Shown here: in pieces, positions 48,529 to 57,129 of the stretch
Layout: every line of letters begins with the position of its first letter
How positions within the stretch are numbered: position 1 is the first letter of the stretch
Source: RPQJ01 sp963696545
GTDB lineage: Bacteria > Pseudomonadota > Gammaproteobacteria > Steroidobacterales > Steroidobacteraceae
Length of the DNA stretch: 64,000 nucleotides
Direction of reading: 5' to 3'
Assembly: GCA_963696545.1 (NCBI GenBank)
Contig: CAVOKQ010000003.1
Location: 12,293-76,292 of the forward strand
Notes under the pieces: model-generated
The model's input: the letters and a program-made list of their open reading frames with translations, nothing else
Told to the model about the DNA's origin: nothing
Databases searched by the model: none
Made by a program: the position numbers and the translations under genes

Positions 48529-49802
48529 CCAACGAGTCGCTGCTGCTGCTCGTGCTGGTCGGCGTGGTACCACTCATCACGCTGGCCATCGGCTGGCTGA
48601 TCGGCAGGCGCCGCCTGCACGAGGTCGAGCTCGAGCTCGCGACCGCAAGGGCCGAGGTGAAGTCGACTGGGGACCTCGCGCGCGAACGCGAGCAGACATT
48701 GGAACTGGCGCTCGAGCGGCTGCGATCGGGGTTCGACTCCGTAGCCGGCGATGCGCTGCGCGACAACAGCGAGGTGTTCCTGCAGCTCGCCCGGCAGGTA
48801 CTCGGCCAGCAGCAGCAACTCGCTGTGAACAGCCTCACGGAGCGCGAGAAAGCCGTCGAGTCGATGCTCGCTCCGGTGCGCGAGGCGCTGGCCCGCACGC
48901 ACGAGCAGATCGCGCGGATCGAGAAGGAGCGCGCCGAGACCTTCGGAGCGCTGCGCAGCTCGATCGAGGGCGTGGCGCTCGGCCAGCTGGCATTGCAGCG
49001 CGAGACACGCAACCTCGTGACCGCGCTACGGCGCCCCGAGGTGCGCGGCCAGTGGGGCGAGATGACGCTGCGGCGTCTCGCGGAACTCTCCGGCATGGTC
49101 GAGCACTGCGACTTTGTCGAGCAGGTGCACGTGCAAGGAGAAGACGGCGCGATGCGGCCCGACATGATCGTCAACATGCCCGACGGGCGGCAGATCGTCG
49201 TCGACGTGAAGACGCCGCTCGACGCGTACCTGTCCGCTGTCGAGGCGACCAATGACGAGGACCGGGCGCTGCTGGTGCGGCGTCACGCGCAGGCCGTGGT
49301 CGAGCGCGTGCGGCAGTTGTCATCGAAGGCCTACTGGTCGCAGTTCGAGAAGAGCCCCGACTTCGTCGTGCTTTTCATCCCGGGCGACCAGTTCCTCGCC
49401 GCGGCCGTCGGCGAAATCCCGACGCTGCTCGAGGACTCGATCCGCCAGCACGTGATCATCGCCACGCCGACGAGCTTCGTCGCGCTGCTGAAGGCCGTGG
49501 CCTACGGCTGGCGCCAGAACTCGCTCGCCGAGAACGCTGCGCGGATCCAGGAACTCGCCGAAGACCTTTACAAGCGGCTTGCGACGTTCGGCGACCACAT
49601 GGGCCGGATCGGCAAGTCGCTCGGGCAGAGCGTGGACGCCTACAACAGCGCCGTGGGCTCGCTCGAGCGGCAAGTGCTGCCGGGTGCGCGCAAGTTCACC
49701 GAGCTCGGGCTTCGGCCTGGCAAGGAGATCGAGGAGATTGCGCCGGTCGACAAGCTGGCGCGCGTGCCGAAGCCCGCCGAAGGGGACGGCGTTGACGAGT
49801 GA
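48525..49802 (+). CDS. rmuC: DNA recombination protein RmuC
   Basis: A 425-residue protein with an N-terminal transmembrane helix (LLLLVLVGVVPLITLAIGWLI) and a coiled coil. The RmuC nuclease-fold domain shows RGQWGEMTLRRLAEL, DMIVNMPDGRQIVVDVKTPLDAYL and FVVLFIPGDQFLAAA. It limits rearrangements at inverted repeats in E. coli. Start TTG overlapping the gph stop (TTGA). Confidence 0.93.
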   Translation: MTNESLLLLVLVGVVPLITLAIGWLIGRRRLHEVELELATARAEVKSTGDLAREREQTLELALERLRSGFDSVAGDALRDNSEVFLQLARQVLGQQQQLAVNSLTEREKAVESMLAPVREALARTHEQIARIEKERAETFGALRSSIEGVALGQLALQRETRNLVTALRRPEVRGQWGEMTLRRLAELSGMVEHCDFVEQVHVQGEDGAMRPDMIVNMPDGRQIVVDVKTPLDAYLSAVEATNDEDRALLVRRHAQAVVERVRQLSSKAYWSQFEKSPDFVVLFIPGDQFLAAAVGEIPTLLEDSIRQHVIIATPTSFVALLKAVAYGWRQNSLAENAARIQELAEDLYKRLATFGDHMGRIGKSLGQSVDAYNSAVGSLERQVLPGARKFTELGLRPGKEIEEIAPVDKLARVPKPAEGDGVDE

Positions 49803-50619
49803 ATCCGGCGCGCCGCCGGGCTCGCTGCGGTACTTCGCCGTACTGTTCGCTCCACTGGTGGTGCGGCCAGTGCTCGACGCGCTGTACGGCTTCGAAGCGG
49901 AGATTCGCACCACGGTCGAAGGTGTGTCGCATGAGGCCGCTCACGCCCGGCTGCAGTGGTGGCGCGCGGAAATCGACCGGCTGGTCGCAGGCCGCGCCAC
50001 GCATCCTGTTGCGCTCGCATTGCAGCCGCTGCGCGAAAACCGCAACGTCGATCTCTCGCTGCTGCACGAAACGCTGGTCGCCGCCGACCTCGACCTCGCG
50101 CGCCTCACCTACCGGAACTGGCACGAACTCGACGCCTACTGTTTTCGGGCGGCCGGCGCGCTGCAGACTGTTGCCGCCGCCGCACTCGCCGGAGAGCGGC
50201 CCCTTGCGGGGCCCGAGCGAAAGTTTGCGCGGCAACTCGGCAGCGCGTTGCGGCAGGCCGAGATGATTCGTGACCTGCGCCGCGACCTGCGCAACGGGCG
50301 CCTTTACTTACCCGTCGAAGTGCTCGAAGCCGCGGGGCTCGATGCCACGACCTTGCGCGGGACGGTGCAATCGCCGGTCCTTGACCCACTGCTCGGCGCC
50401 TGGCGCTCGCGGATCAGCGCAACGCTGGCGTCACTCCCGGGCATGCTGCCCGAGCGTGCGCACCGTTTGACGCAGCGACCGGGCCTGGTACTCGGCGCGC
50501 TGCACGAGAAGCTGCTGATGCAGACCGCACAGGTTGGTCGCAATGCCGACGACCGCGCCGAGGTCAAGCCGATGACTCGGCTGTGGACCGCATGGCGCAC
50601 CGCCGTGCGTCATTCGTGA
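49792..50619 (+). CDS. Squalene/phytoene-synthase-like protein
   Basis: A 275-residue all-helical protein overlapping rmuC by 11 bases (TTG start). The pattern LDAYCFRAAGAL near the middle and EMIRDLRRDLRNGRLYLPVEVLEAAGL resembles the second Asp-rich region and GRxYLP of squalene/phytoene synthases. The first DDxxD-type motif is not evident and the second lacks the full aspartate set, so it is probably a non-prenyltransferase member like NDUFAF6. No neighbouring terpenoid genes are present. Confidence 0.6.
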   Translation: MTSESGAPPGSLRYFAVLFAPLVVRPVLDALYGFEAEIRTTVEGVSHEAAHARLQWWRAEIDRLVAGRATHPVALALQPLRENRNVDLSLLHETLVAADLDLARLTYRNWHELDAYCFRAAGALQTVAAAALAGERPLAGPERKFARQLGSALRQAEMIRDLRRDLRNGRLYLPVEVLEAAGLDATTLRGTVQSPVLDPLLGAWRSRISATLASLPGMLPERAHRLTQRPGLVLGALHEKLLMQTAQVGRNADDRAEVKPMTRLWTAWRTAVRHS

Positions 50620-50623
50620 AGCG

Positions 50624-51454
50624 ATGCCGGCGCTGACCCGACCAGACACCAACCCACCCACCGGAGCATCGAGCTTGCAACAGGACATGGAACCGCGGAA
50701 CTACGTGGCACCGCCCGGAGCGCTCGCAGGCCGGGTGATCCTGGTGACCGGGGCCAGCGGCGGAATCGGCGCGGCGCTCGCCCGCGCATGCGGTGCGCTG
50801 GGTGCAAGCGTCGTGCTGAGCGCGCGCAACGTGAAGAAGCTCGAGGGTGTATACGACGCGATCGTCGCGGCAGGCGGGCCCCGCCCTTCGATCGCGCCGC
50901 TCGACCTCGAGAAGGCCGACGCCACGCACTACACGGCGCTCGCTGAGGCCGTGCGCAGCGAATTCGGTCGACTCGACGGTCTCGCGCACCTGGCGGGCGT
51001 GCTCGGCGAACGCGCACCGATCGAATTCCACGACGTCGTGACCTGGCTCAGGGTGATGCACGTGAACGTCAACGCCGCGTTCATCCTGACCCAGGCGCTG
51101 CTGCCGCTGCTGAAGGCCTCGCAGGACGCATCCGTCGTGTTCACGACCAGTGGAGTGTCGGTACGCGGGCGTGCCTACTGGGGAGCTTACGCGGCTTCGA
51201 AGTTCGCGCTCGAGGGCATCACGCAGGTGCTGGCGGACGAGGTCGACACCACGACGAAGATCCGCGTGAACAGCGTCAACCCGGGCAAGGTGCGCACGGC
51301 GATGCGCGCGAAAGCCTATCCGGGCGAGGACGCGGCGAGCGTGCCGCTGCCCGAGGTGGTGCTGCCGACCTACCTGTACCTGCTCGGCCCGGCGAGTCCA
51401 GGCGTCACCGGTCGCCGCTTCGACGCCCAGCCCGCGAGCCCCGTCGCGCCGTAG
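50624..51454 (+). CDS. YciK-like short-chain dehydrogenase/reductase
   Basis: A 276-residue SDR: the cofactor loop LVTGASGGIGAALAR, LARN-like SARNVKKLE, NV region HVNVNAAF, catalytic Ser in FTTSGVSVRGRAYWGAYAASK (Tyr and Lys of YxxxK: YAASK), and VNPGKVRTAM. Overall it resembles the YciK family. ATG 50624 is used; ATG 50687 is an equally possible start. The last 50 bases overlap rluB convergently. Confidence 0.85.
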   Translation: MPALTRPDTNPPTGASSLQQDMEPRNYVAPPGALAGRVILVTGASGGIGAALARACGALGASVVLSARNVKKLEGVYDAIVAAGGPRPSIAPLDLEKADATHYTALAEAVRSEFGRLDGLAHLAGVLGERAPIEFHDVVTWLRVMHVNVNAAFILTQALLPLLKASQDASVVFTTSGVSVRGRAYWGAYAASKFALEGITQVLADEVDTTTKIRVNSVNPGKVRTAMRAKAYPGEDAASVPLPEVVLPTYLYLLGPASPGVTGRRFDAQPASPVAP

Positions 51455-52232
51455 CGCGCCGCTTCGCAGGCTTGCGCGCCGGATCCGCCGCGGACTTGAT
51501 GCCGGCGAGCGACAGCAAGGCATCGAGTTCCTCGCCGGCGAGTTCGCGGGAGCGACCGCGCGGCAGGTCGCGCGGCAACGTGACGGGACCCCAGCGCACC
51601 AGCATCGTCCGGCTGATCTTGAGTCCTGCCGCGTCGAACAGCGCGCGGATCGCGCCCCGCGGCAGCGTGCGCGCAGCAGCGACGCGAAACCATGTATTCG
51701 TCGTGCCGCCTTCGAGGCGCTCGACGGCCGAGAACGTCACCGGCTCCCCTTCGACATCGACCTCGAGCGGGATCTTCGGCCAGTCCTCGGCCTGACGAGG
51801 GCGCAGCGCGCGCACGCGATACTCAACCGGAATCTCCGCCGCCTTGCGCGTAACGGCCGACATCAGCGAACCATCGCTGGTCATCAGCAGCAGCCCATCC
51901 TCGCCGAACCCGAGCGCATTCACCGGCAGCCAGCGGCCGGACCGCAGCGCAGGCAGTCGCATCTCGACGCCTTCGCGCTCGTCGCCGGCCTGGCGACGCA
52001 GCAACTCTCCGCTCGGCTTGTGATAGACGATGACCTGCAGCTCAGTCGCCGCATGCAGCCGCTTCGTGACGTCGCGACCGTCGACGACGATCTTGTCGCC
52101 CGTGCGGACCCGCTGGCCGATCTCGGCGACCCGCCCGTTCACCAGCACACGTCCTTCGGTGATCCAGGACTCGACCTGGCGCCGCGACCCGAGGCCGTGC
52201 TGGGCCAGCAGCTTGTGCAGACGCTCGTCCAA
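51405..52232 (-). CDS. rluB: RluB-like pseudouridine synthase lacking the usual catalytic Asp motif
   Basis: A 275-residue protein with an N-terminal S4 domain (ERLHKLLAQHGLGSRRQVESWI) and a pseudouridine-synthase fold (VIVYHKPSGELLRR, GLLLMTSDGSL, EYRVR). In RluB the active-site motif GRLDxxTSG precedes GLLL. Here the same place reads PVNALGFGEDGLLLM and has no RLD. The basic Lys/Arg tail is normal. The catalytic Asp seems lost or moved, so activity is doubtful. It neighbours scpB, as in many gammaproteobacteria. Confidence 0.85.
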   Translation of the reverse strand: MDERLHKLLAQHGLGSRRQVESWITEGRVLVNGRVAEIGQRVRTGDKIVVDGRDVTKRLHAATELQVIVYHKPSGELLRRQAGDEREGVEMRLPALRSGRWLPVNALGFGEDGLLLMTSDGSLMSAVTRKAAEIPVEYRVRALRPRQAEDWPKIPLEVDVEGEPVTFSAVERLEGGTTNTWFRVAAARTLPRGAIRALFDAAGLKISRTMLVRWGPVTLPRDLPRGRSRELAGEELDALLSLAGIKSAADPARKPAKRRATARRGSRAGRRSGDR

Positions 52233-52241
52233 GAGCTGCGG

Positions 52242-52982
52242 CTAGCGCTCGTTCGATCCGGGCGGTGACGCGACCAGCGTCGGCGCCTCGGACGGCGCAC
52301 CGTCGTCCTCGTCGTCATCGTCGGCGGACGCTTCGTCGTCGAGCACGTCGTCGATGTCGGCGGCCGAGACCTCGACCGGCGCAGCGTCGTTCGCCGGAGC
52401 CGGCAACGCGACAGCCACCGGCGCCCCCGGCAATTCGAGCTGCTCGTTGATGTCCTCGAGGTCCTGCAGCTCGGCCAGCGACGGCAGGTCGTCGAGGTTC
52501 CTGAGTCCGAAGTAATCGAGGAAATCGCGCGTCGTGCCGAGCAGTTCCGGCCGGCCCGGCACCTCGCGATGGCCGACGACACGGATCCAGTTGCGCTCGT
52601 GCAGCGTGCGCATGATCGTCGAGGCAATGGTCACGCCACGGATGTCCTCGATCTCGCCGCGCGTGATCGGCTGCCGGTAGGCGATCAGTGCCAGCGTCTC
52701 GAGCAGCGCGCGCGAGTAGCGGCTCGGCCGCTCCTGCCACAGGCGCGACACCACGTCGGCGTATTGCGTACGCACCTGCACACGCCAGCCGCTCGCGACT
52801 TCGCGCAACTCGATGCCGGTGCCTTCGAAACGCTGCACGAGCGCTGCAAGCGCCGCGCTCACGTCCTCGGCGCCCGGGCGCTCGTGCTCCTCGAACAGCT
52901 CGAGGATCTGCTCGACGGTCACCGGGCGGCCAGCCGCCAGCAGCACGGCCTCGATGACGTTCATCATGGGATGGTCGCTCAT
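52242..52982 (-). CDS. scpB: Segregation and condensation protein B
   Basis: A 246-residue winged-helix subunit of the SMC-ScpAB condensin. ALIAYRQPITRGEIEDIRGV is the hallmark. The C-terminal 80 residues are Ala/Asp/Glu-rich and likely disordered, longer than the usual 180-200. ATG overlaps the scpA stop by four bases. Confidence 0.93.
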   Translation of the reverse strand: MSDHPMMNVIEAVLLAAGRPVTVEQILELFEEHERPGAEDVSAALAALVQRFEGTGIELREVASGWRVQVRTQYADVVSRLWQERPSRYSRALLETLALIAYRQPITRGEIEDIRGVTIASTIMRTLHERNWIRVVGHREVPGRPELLGTTRDFLDYFGLRNLDDLPSLAELQDLEDINEQLELPGAPVAVALPAPANDAAPVEVSAADIDDVLDDEASADDDDEDDGAPSEAPTLVASPPGSNER

Positions 52983-53899
52983 TGTTCCGTCCGGGTTCCG
53001 GCGTCAGGCAGGTCATTGTCGACGACCAGCGTGACATGGCGGGGTGATCCCGCACGCACGTGGATGGGCGCGAACTGCTCGGCCTGCACGATCTCGATCA
53101 GTCCCTCGCGCAGCAGCTCGAGAATCGCGGAGAACGTCACGGTGATGCCCATGCGGCCCTCCTCGAGCCGGAACAGCTGCGTGAACTCGACGAACGACTG
53201 CGTACGCAGCGCGCCGAGCACGTCCGACATCCGCTGCCGGACCGACAACCGCTCGCGCTGCACCTGGTGGTGAGTGAACATCTCGGCCCGCGACATCACG
53301 TCCTTCAGCGCGACCAGCATCTCCTGCATGGTCACGTTGGGCAGCATCTTCACGACGCGTCGCTCGACCAGCTCGGCCGAGGCCGGGAACGTGTCGCGAT
53401 CCACGCGCGGCAGCTCCTCCATGTCCTCGGCCGCTCGCTTGAATCGCTCGTATTCCTGCAAACGGCGCACCAGCTCGGCGCGCGGGTCGGCTTCGTCACC
53501 ATCGCCCTCGCCCTGCGGGCGCGGCAGCAGCATCCGCGACTTGATCTCGGCGAGCGTGGCGGCCATCAGCATGTATTCGCCCGCGAGCTCGAGCTGCAGC
53601 TCCTGCATCACCTCGATGTAATGCATGTACTGGCGCGTGATTTCCGCGAGCGGGATGTCGAGGATGTCGAGGTTCTGGCGGCGGATCAGGTACAGCAGCA
53701 GGTCGAGCGGGCCCTCGAACGCCTCGAGGAACACCTGCAGCGCGTCCGGCGGGATGTAGAGGTCGCGGGGCATCTGCGTGAGGGGCTCACCCTCCACCAC
53801 CGCGAACGGCATCTCGGCCTGCTCGTGGACCGCCGGAACCGGCGCCTCGGGCGCGGGCGGCGGCATGGTCTCGACGAGCCTCAGATCGGGTTTGCTCAT
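52979..53899 (-). CDS. scpA: Segregation and condensation protein A
   Basis: The kleisin of SMC-ScpAB, 306 residues. Core FEGPLDLLLYLIRRQNLDILDIPLAEITRQYMHYI lies after about 60 variable residues, and the C-terminal winged helix contains FSAILELLREGLIEIVQ. Preceded by trpS with a 12-base gap. Confidence 0.94.
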   Translation of the reverse strand: MSKPDLRLVETMPPPAPEAPVPAVHEQAEMPFAVVEGEPLTQMPRDLYIPPDALQVFLEAFEGPLDLLLYLIRRQNLDILDIPLAEITRQYMHYIEVMQELQLELAGEYMLMAATLAEIKSRMLLPRPQGEGDGDEADPRAELVRRLQEYERFKRAAEDMEELPRVDRDTFPASAELVERRVVKMLPNVTMQEMLVALKDVMSRAEMFTHHQVQRERLSVRQRMSDVLGALRTQSFVEFTQLFRLEEGRMGITVTFSAILELLREGLIEIVQAEQFAPIHVRAGSPRHVTLVVDNDLPDAGTRTEQ

Positions 53900-53911
53900 C
53901 TGATCGGATCC

Positions 53912-55129
53912 TCAGCGGTAGACGAGGCCCATGGCCTGCTTCACGTCATCGAGCGTCGAGCTCGCGACCTCGCGCGCCTTCTCGCAGCCTTCGGCAATGA
54001 TCCCACGGACCAGGTCCGGGTTGTCCTCGTATTCCTGCGCGCGCTGGCGGATCGTGGTCACCTCGTCGACCACCCGCTCGATCAGCGGCTTCTTGCACTC
54101 GAGGCAGCCGATGCCGGCGCTGCGACAGCCCGCCTCCGCCCACTGCCGCGTCTCGTCGCTGGAATAGAGCTTGTGCAGGTCCCAGACCGGGCACTTGTTC
54201 GGGTCGCCCGGGTCCGTGCGCCGCACGCGCGCAGGGTCGGTCTGCATGGTCTTCAGCTTGGACGCGACCGAGTCCGGATCCTCACGCAGGCCGATCGTAT
54301 TGCCGTACGACTTCGACATCTTGCGGCCGTCGAGACCGGAGACCTTCGGCGTCGAGGTCAGCAGCGCGTCCGGCTCGGTCAGGATCGTGCGCCCGGTGCC
54401 CTCGAGATAGCCGAGCAGCCGCTCGCGGTCGGCAAGCGTGAGTCGTGAATTGCCCTCGAGCAGCGAGCGCGCCCGGCCAAGCGCCTCTTCGACGCCCTGC
54501 TCCTGGTAGCTCTTGCGCAGCTCGCGGTATAGCGCCGCGTTCTTCGCACCGAGGTTCTTGATCGCGCGCTCGGCCTTGGCTTCGAAGTCCGTCTCGCGGC
54601 CGTAGATGAAATTGAAGCGCCGCGCGATCTCGCGCGTGATCTCGACGTGCGCGACCTGGTCCTCGCCCACGGGCACGTACATCGGCCGGTACAGCAGGAT
54701 GTCGGCGCTCTGCAGCAGCGGGTAGCCGAGGAAGCCGTACGTGGCGAGGTCCTTCTCCTTCAGCTGCTCCTGCTGGTCCTTGTAGGTCGGCACGCGCTCG
54801 AGCCAGCCGAGCGGCGTGATCATCGACAGCAGCAGGTGCAGCTCCGCGTGCTCCGGTACCCGGGACTGGATGAACAGTGTGGCGACCGCGGGATTCAGGC
54901 CGGCCGCGAGCCAGTCGACGACGATCTCCCAGGTGTTGGCCTCGATCCCGGCGGTGTCCTCGTAGCCGGTCGTGAGCGCGTGGTAGTCGGCGACGAAGAA
55001 GTAGCAGTCGTACTCGTACTGCAGCTCGGTCCAGTTACGGAGCGCACCGTGGTAGTTGCCGAGATGCAGGCTTCCCGTCGGGCGCATCCCCGAGAGGACG
55101 CGGCGCGGGGTGGTGACGGAAGAACTCAA
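53912..55129 (-). CDS. trpS: Tryptophanyl-tRNA synthetase
   Basis: A 405-residue class I synthetase. The HIGH-equivalent is SLHLGNYHGAL, the KMSKS motif reads DGRKMSKSYGN, and TPLGWLERVPTYKDQ is typical. Start TTG at 55129; no ATG fits. It is longer than the E. coli enzyme (334), like Xanthomonas-type TrpS. Confidence 0.94.
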   Translation of the reverse strand: MSSSVTTPRRVLSGMRPTGSLHLGNYHGALRNWTELQYEYDCYFFVADYHALTTGYEDTAGIEANTWEIVVDWLAAGLNPAVATLFIQSRVPEHAELHLLLSMITPLGWLERVPTYKDQQEQLKEKDLATYGFLGYPLLQSADILLYRPMYVPVGEDQVAHVEITREIARRFNFIYGRETDFEAKAERAIKNLGAKNAALYRELRKSYQEQGVEEALGRARSLLEGNSRLTLADRERLLGYLEGTGRTILTEPDALLTSTPKVSGLDGRKMSKSYGNTIGLREDPDSVASKLKTMQTDPARVRRTDPGDPNKCPVWDLHKLYSSDETRQWAEAGCRSAGIGCLECKKPLIERVVDEVTTIRQRAQEYEDNPDLVRGIIAEGCEKAREVASSTLDDVKQAMGLVYR

Positions 55130-55273
55130 TGCGGTCCCTTGCGATTTTCTCGCGCAGACAAATGCTTTAATTTCAATGCGCTATGAGATAATCCTGACGA
55201 CCTCATCAAGAGCTCGCCGTGGACTCCCCCGGGCGCGAAGCGGGGATTATACGCAGCCGTCAGCGCGGGGTCG

Positions 55274-55894
55274 TCATTCGAAAGCGGACACGTCGCCCTT
55301 GCCGCGCCGCACGACGACCGGCGCCTCGCCGGACAGGTCCACGACGCTCGATGGCTCGAAGCCACCCGGCCCGCCGTCGATCACGAGGTCCACGGCATGC
55401 TCCAGGCGCTCCTTGATCTCGCCTGGATCGGTCAGCGGCGTCTCGTCCCCTGGCATCAGCAGCGTCGAGCTCATGATCGGCTCGCCGAGCTCGGCGAGCA
55501 GCATCCGGACGATCGCGTTGTCCGGCACGCGGATGCCGATCGTGCGGCGCTTCGGGTTCTGCAGCCGCTTCGGGACTTCGCGGGTCGCCTCGAGCAGGAA
55601 CGTGTATGGGCCCGGCGTGAACGCGCGCAGCGTGCGGTACTGGGTGTTGTCCACGCGGGCGTACTTGGCGATCTCGGAGAGGTCGCGGCAGACCAGCGTG
55701 AAGTTGTGGTTCTTGTCCGCCTCGCGGATCCGGCGGATGCGCTCCATCGCCTCCTTGTCCCCCATCAGGCAGCCGAGCGCGTAGCTCGAATCCGTGGGAT
55801 AGGCGACCACGCTGCCGTCGCGGAGCGCGGCAATCGCCTGGCGGACGAGGCGCGGCTGGGGATTCTGCGGATGAATGGAGAGAAGTAGCGCCAT
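55274..55894 (-). CDS. yciO: YciO/Sua5/YrdC-family protein
   Basis: 206 residues with the YrdC fold: VAYPTDSSYALGC, then FTLVCRDLSEIAKYARVDN, TFLLEATREVPKR, GIRVPDNAIVR, and IDGGPGG. TsaC/Sua5 make threonylcarbamoyl-AMP for t6A tRNA; the length and the KNHNFTLVCRDL stretch fit YciO better, whose function is less clear. ATG at 55894; divergent from yciB. Confidence 0.85.
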   Translation of the reverse strand: MALLLSIHPQNPQPRLVRQAIAALRDGSVVAYPTDSSYALGCLMGDKEAMERIRRIREADKNHNFTLVCRDLSEIAKYARVDNTQYRTLRAFTPGPYTFLLEATREVPKRLQNPKRRTIGIRVPDNAIVRMLLAELGEPIMSSTLLMPGDETPLTDPGEIKERLEHAVDLVIDGGPGGFEPSSVVDLSGEAPVVVRRGKGDVSAFE

Positions 55895-55982
55895 GGAGTA
55901 CTGCGCCGTTGGGCGCGACGTGCGAGTTGGCTATGATACGCGCCCGGATCCTGGGCCGCCGGGCCCGACACCCCTACCCCGA

Positions 55983-56528
55983 ATGCAGTTTCTCATCGAC
56001 CTGTTGCCGGTCATCGCGTTCTTCGTCGCCTACAAGCTGGCGGGTATCTACGTCGCCACCGGCGTGCTGATCGCGGGCGTGCTCGCGCAGACCGCGATCT
56101 CGTGGATCCGGCATCGCAAGGTGAGCGGCATGCTGCTCACTTCCGCCGTGCTGGTCGTCGTCTTCGGCGGCCTGACGCTGGCGATCCACGACGCGACGTT
56201 CATCAAGTGGAAGCCGACGGTCGTCAGCTGGCTCTTCGCCGCGGCATTCGTGGCGAGCCAGTTCATGAACGGCCCGACGATCATCCAGCGGATGCTCGGC
56301 GAGAACGTGGAGCTCGCGCCGGCGGACTGGACGCGGCTCAACCTGGCGTGGGCGCTGTTCTTCGTGTTCGAGGGAGTGCTCAACATCTGGGTCGCCTACA
56401 GCTTCGACGAGGCGACGTGGGTCAACTTCAAGCTGTTCGGGCTGATGGGCATCACGCTGGTGTTCGCGCTGCTGCAAGGCGTGTGGATCGCGCGGCGCAC
56501 CGAACCTTCGGACGCGGGAAAGTCCTGA
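55983..56528 (+). CDS. yciB: YciB/IspZ-like inner-membrane septation protein
   Basis: A 181-residue integral membrane protein with about five hydrophobic helices. It begins MQFLIDLLPVIAFFVAYKLAGIYVATGV and ends in WARRTE-like tail. Helix-bounded TFIKWKPTVVSWLFA and LNIWVAYSF are characteristic of the family, which influences septation and envelope integrity. Start at ATG 55983, before MQFLIDL. Confidence 0.93.
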   Translation: MQFLIDLLPVIAFFVAYKLAGIYVATGVLIAGVLAQTAISWIRHRKVSGMLLTSAVLVVVFGGLTLAIHDATFIKWKPTVVSWLFAAAFVASQFMNGPTIIQRMLGENVELAPADWTRLNLAWALFFVFEGVLNIWVAYSFDEATWVNFKLFGLMGITLVFALLQGVWIARRTEPSDAGKS

Positions 56529-56529
56529 C

Positions 56530-56829
56530 ATGCTCTACGTGATCATCGGCCGGGACGCGCCCGGCTCGCTACCGATACGGCGCCGGGTCCGCGGCGAGCA
56601 TCTCGCGCGGGCACGCGCGCTCCTCGATGCCGGCCGCATCGTCATCGCGGGGCCGTGCCCTGCCGTCGATTCCGCCGATCCCGGTGAAGCTGGCTTCGCA
56701 GGCAGCGTGATCATCGCGGAGTTCCCGTCTCTCGAAGCGGCCCGGGACTGGGTCGCCGCCGATCCGTACGTGACCGAGGGCGTGTTCGAATCCTACGACG
56801 TGCGTCCGTTCGTCAAGGTGCTGCCGTGA
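56530..56829 (+). CDS. yciI: YciI-family protein
   Basis: 99 residues, ferredoxin-like alpha/beta fold. The start LYVIIGRDAPGS, then HLARARALLDAGRIVIAGPCP and the conserved DWVAADPYVTEGVFESYDVRPF tail are typical. Usually encoded after yciB. Function not settled. Confidence 0.9.
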   Translation: MLYVIIGRDAPGSLPIRRRVRGEHLARARALLDAGRIVIAGPCPAVDSADPGEAGFAGSVIIAEFPSLEAARDWVAADPYVTEGVFESYDVRPFVKVLP

Positions 56830-57107
56830 CCGCCAGCCGCTACGACCGACTGACCGAACGACTGCAGCTCGGCCTCGAACCCATGCAACTCGAAGTGATC
56901 GACGACAGCCACCGCCATGCGGGACATGCGGGCGCCGCAGACGGCCGCGGGCACTTTACGGTACTGGTCGTGTCGAAGCGTTTCGAAGGTGTCGATACCC
57001 TGAAGCGCCACAAGCTCATCTACGAAGCGGTCGGCGACATGATGCAGACCGACATCCATGCTCTTTCGATCCAGGCACTCGCGCCCGGCGAGTCCGCCCT
57101 CTCCTGA
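56826..57107 (+). CDS. bolA: BolA-family protein
   Basis: A 93-residue protein of the BolA family, partners of monothiol glutaredoxins in Fe-S trafficking. LEVIDDSHRHAGHAG then HFTVLVVSKRFEGVDTLKRHKLIY with the conserved histidine and RH motif. GTG start overlaps yciI stop. Confidence 0.9.
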   Translation: MTASRYDRLTERLQLGLEPMQLEVIDDSHRHAGHAGAADGRGHFTVLVVSKRFEGVDTLKRHKLIYEAVGDMMQTDIHALSIQALAPGESALS

Positions 57108-57129
57108 CAAAGTTCCAAACCAGAGGCTC

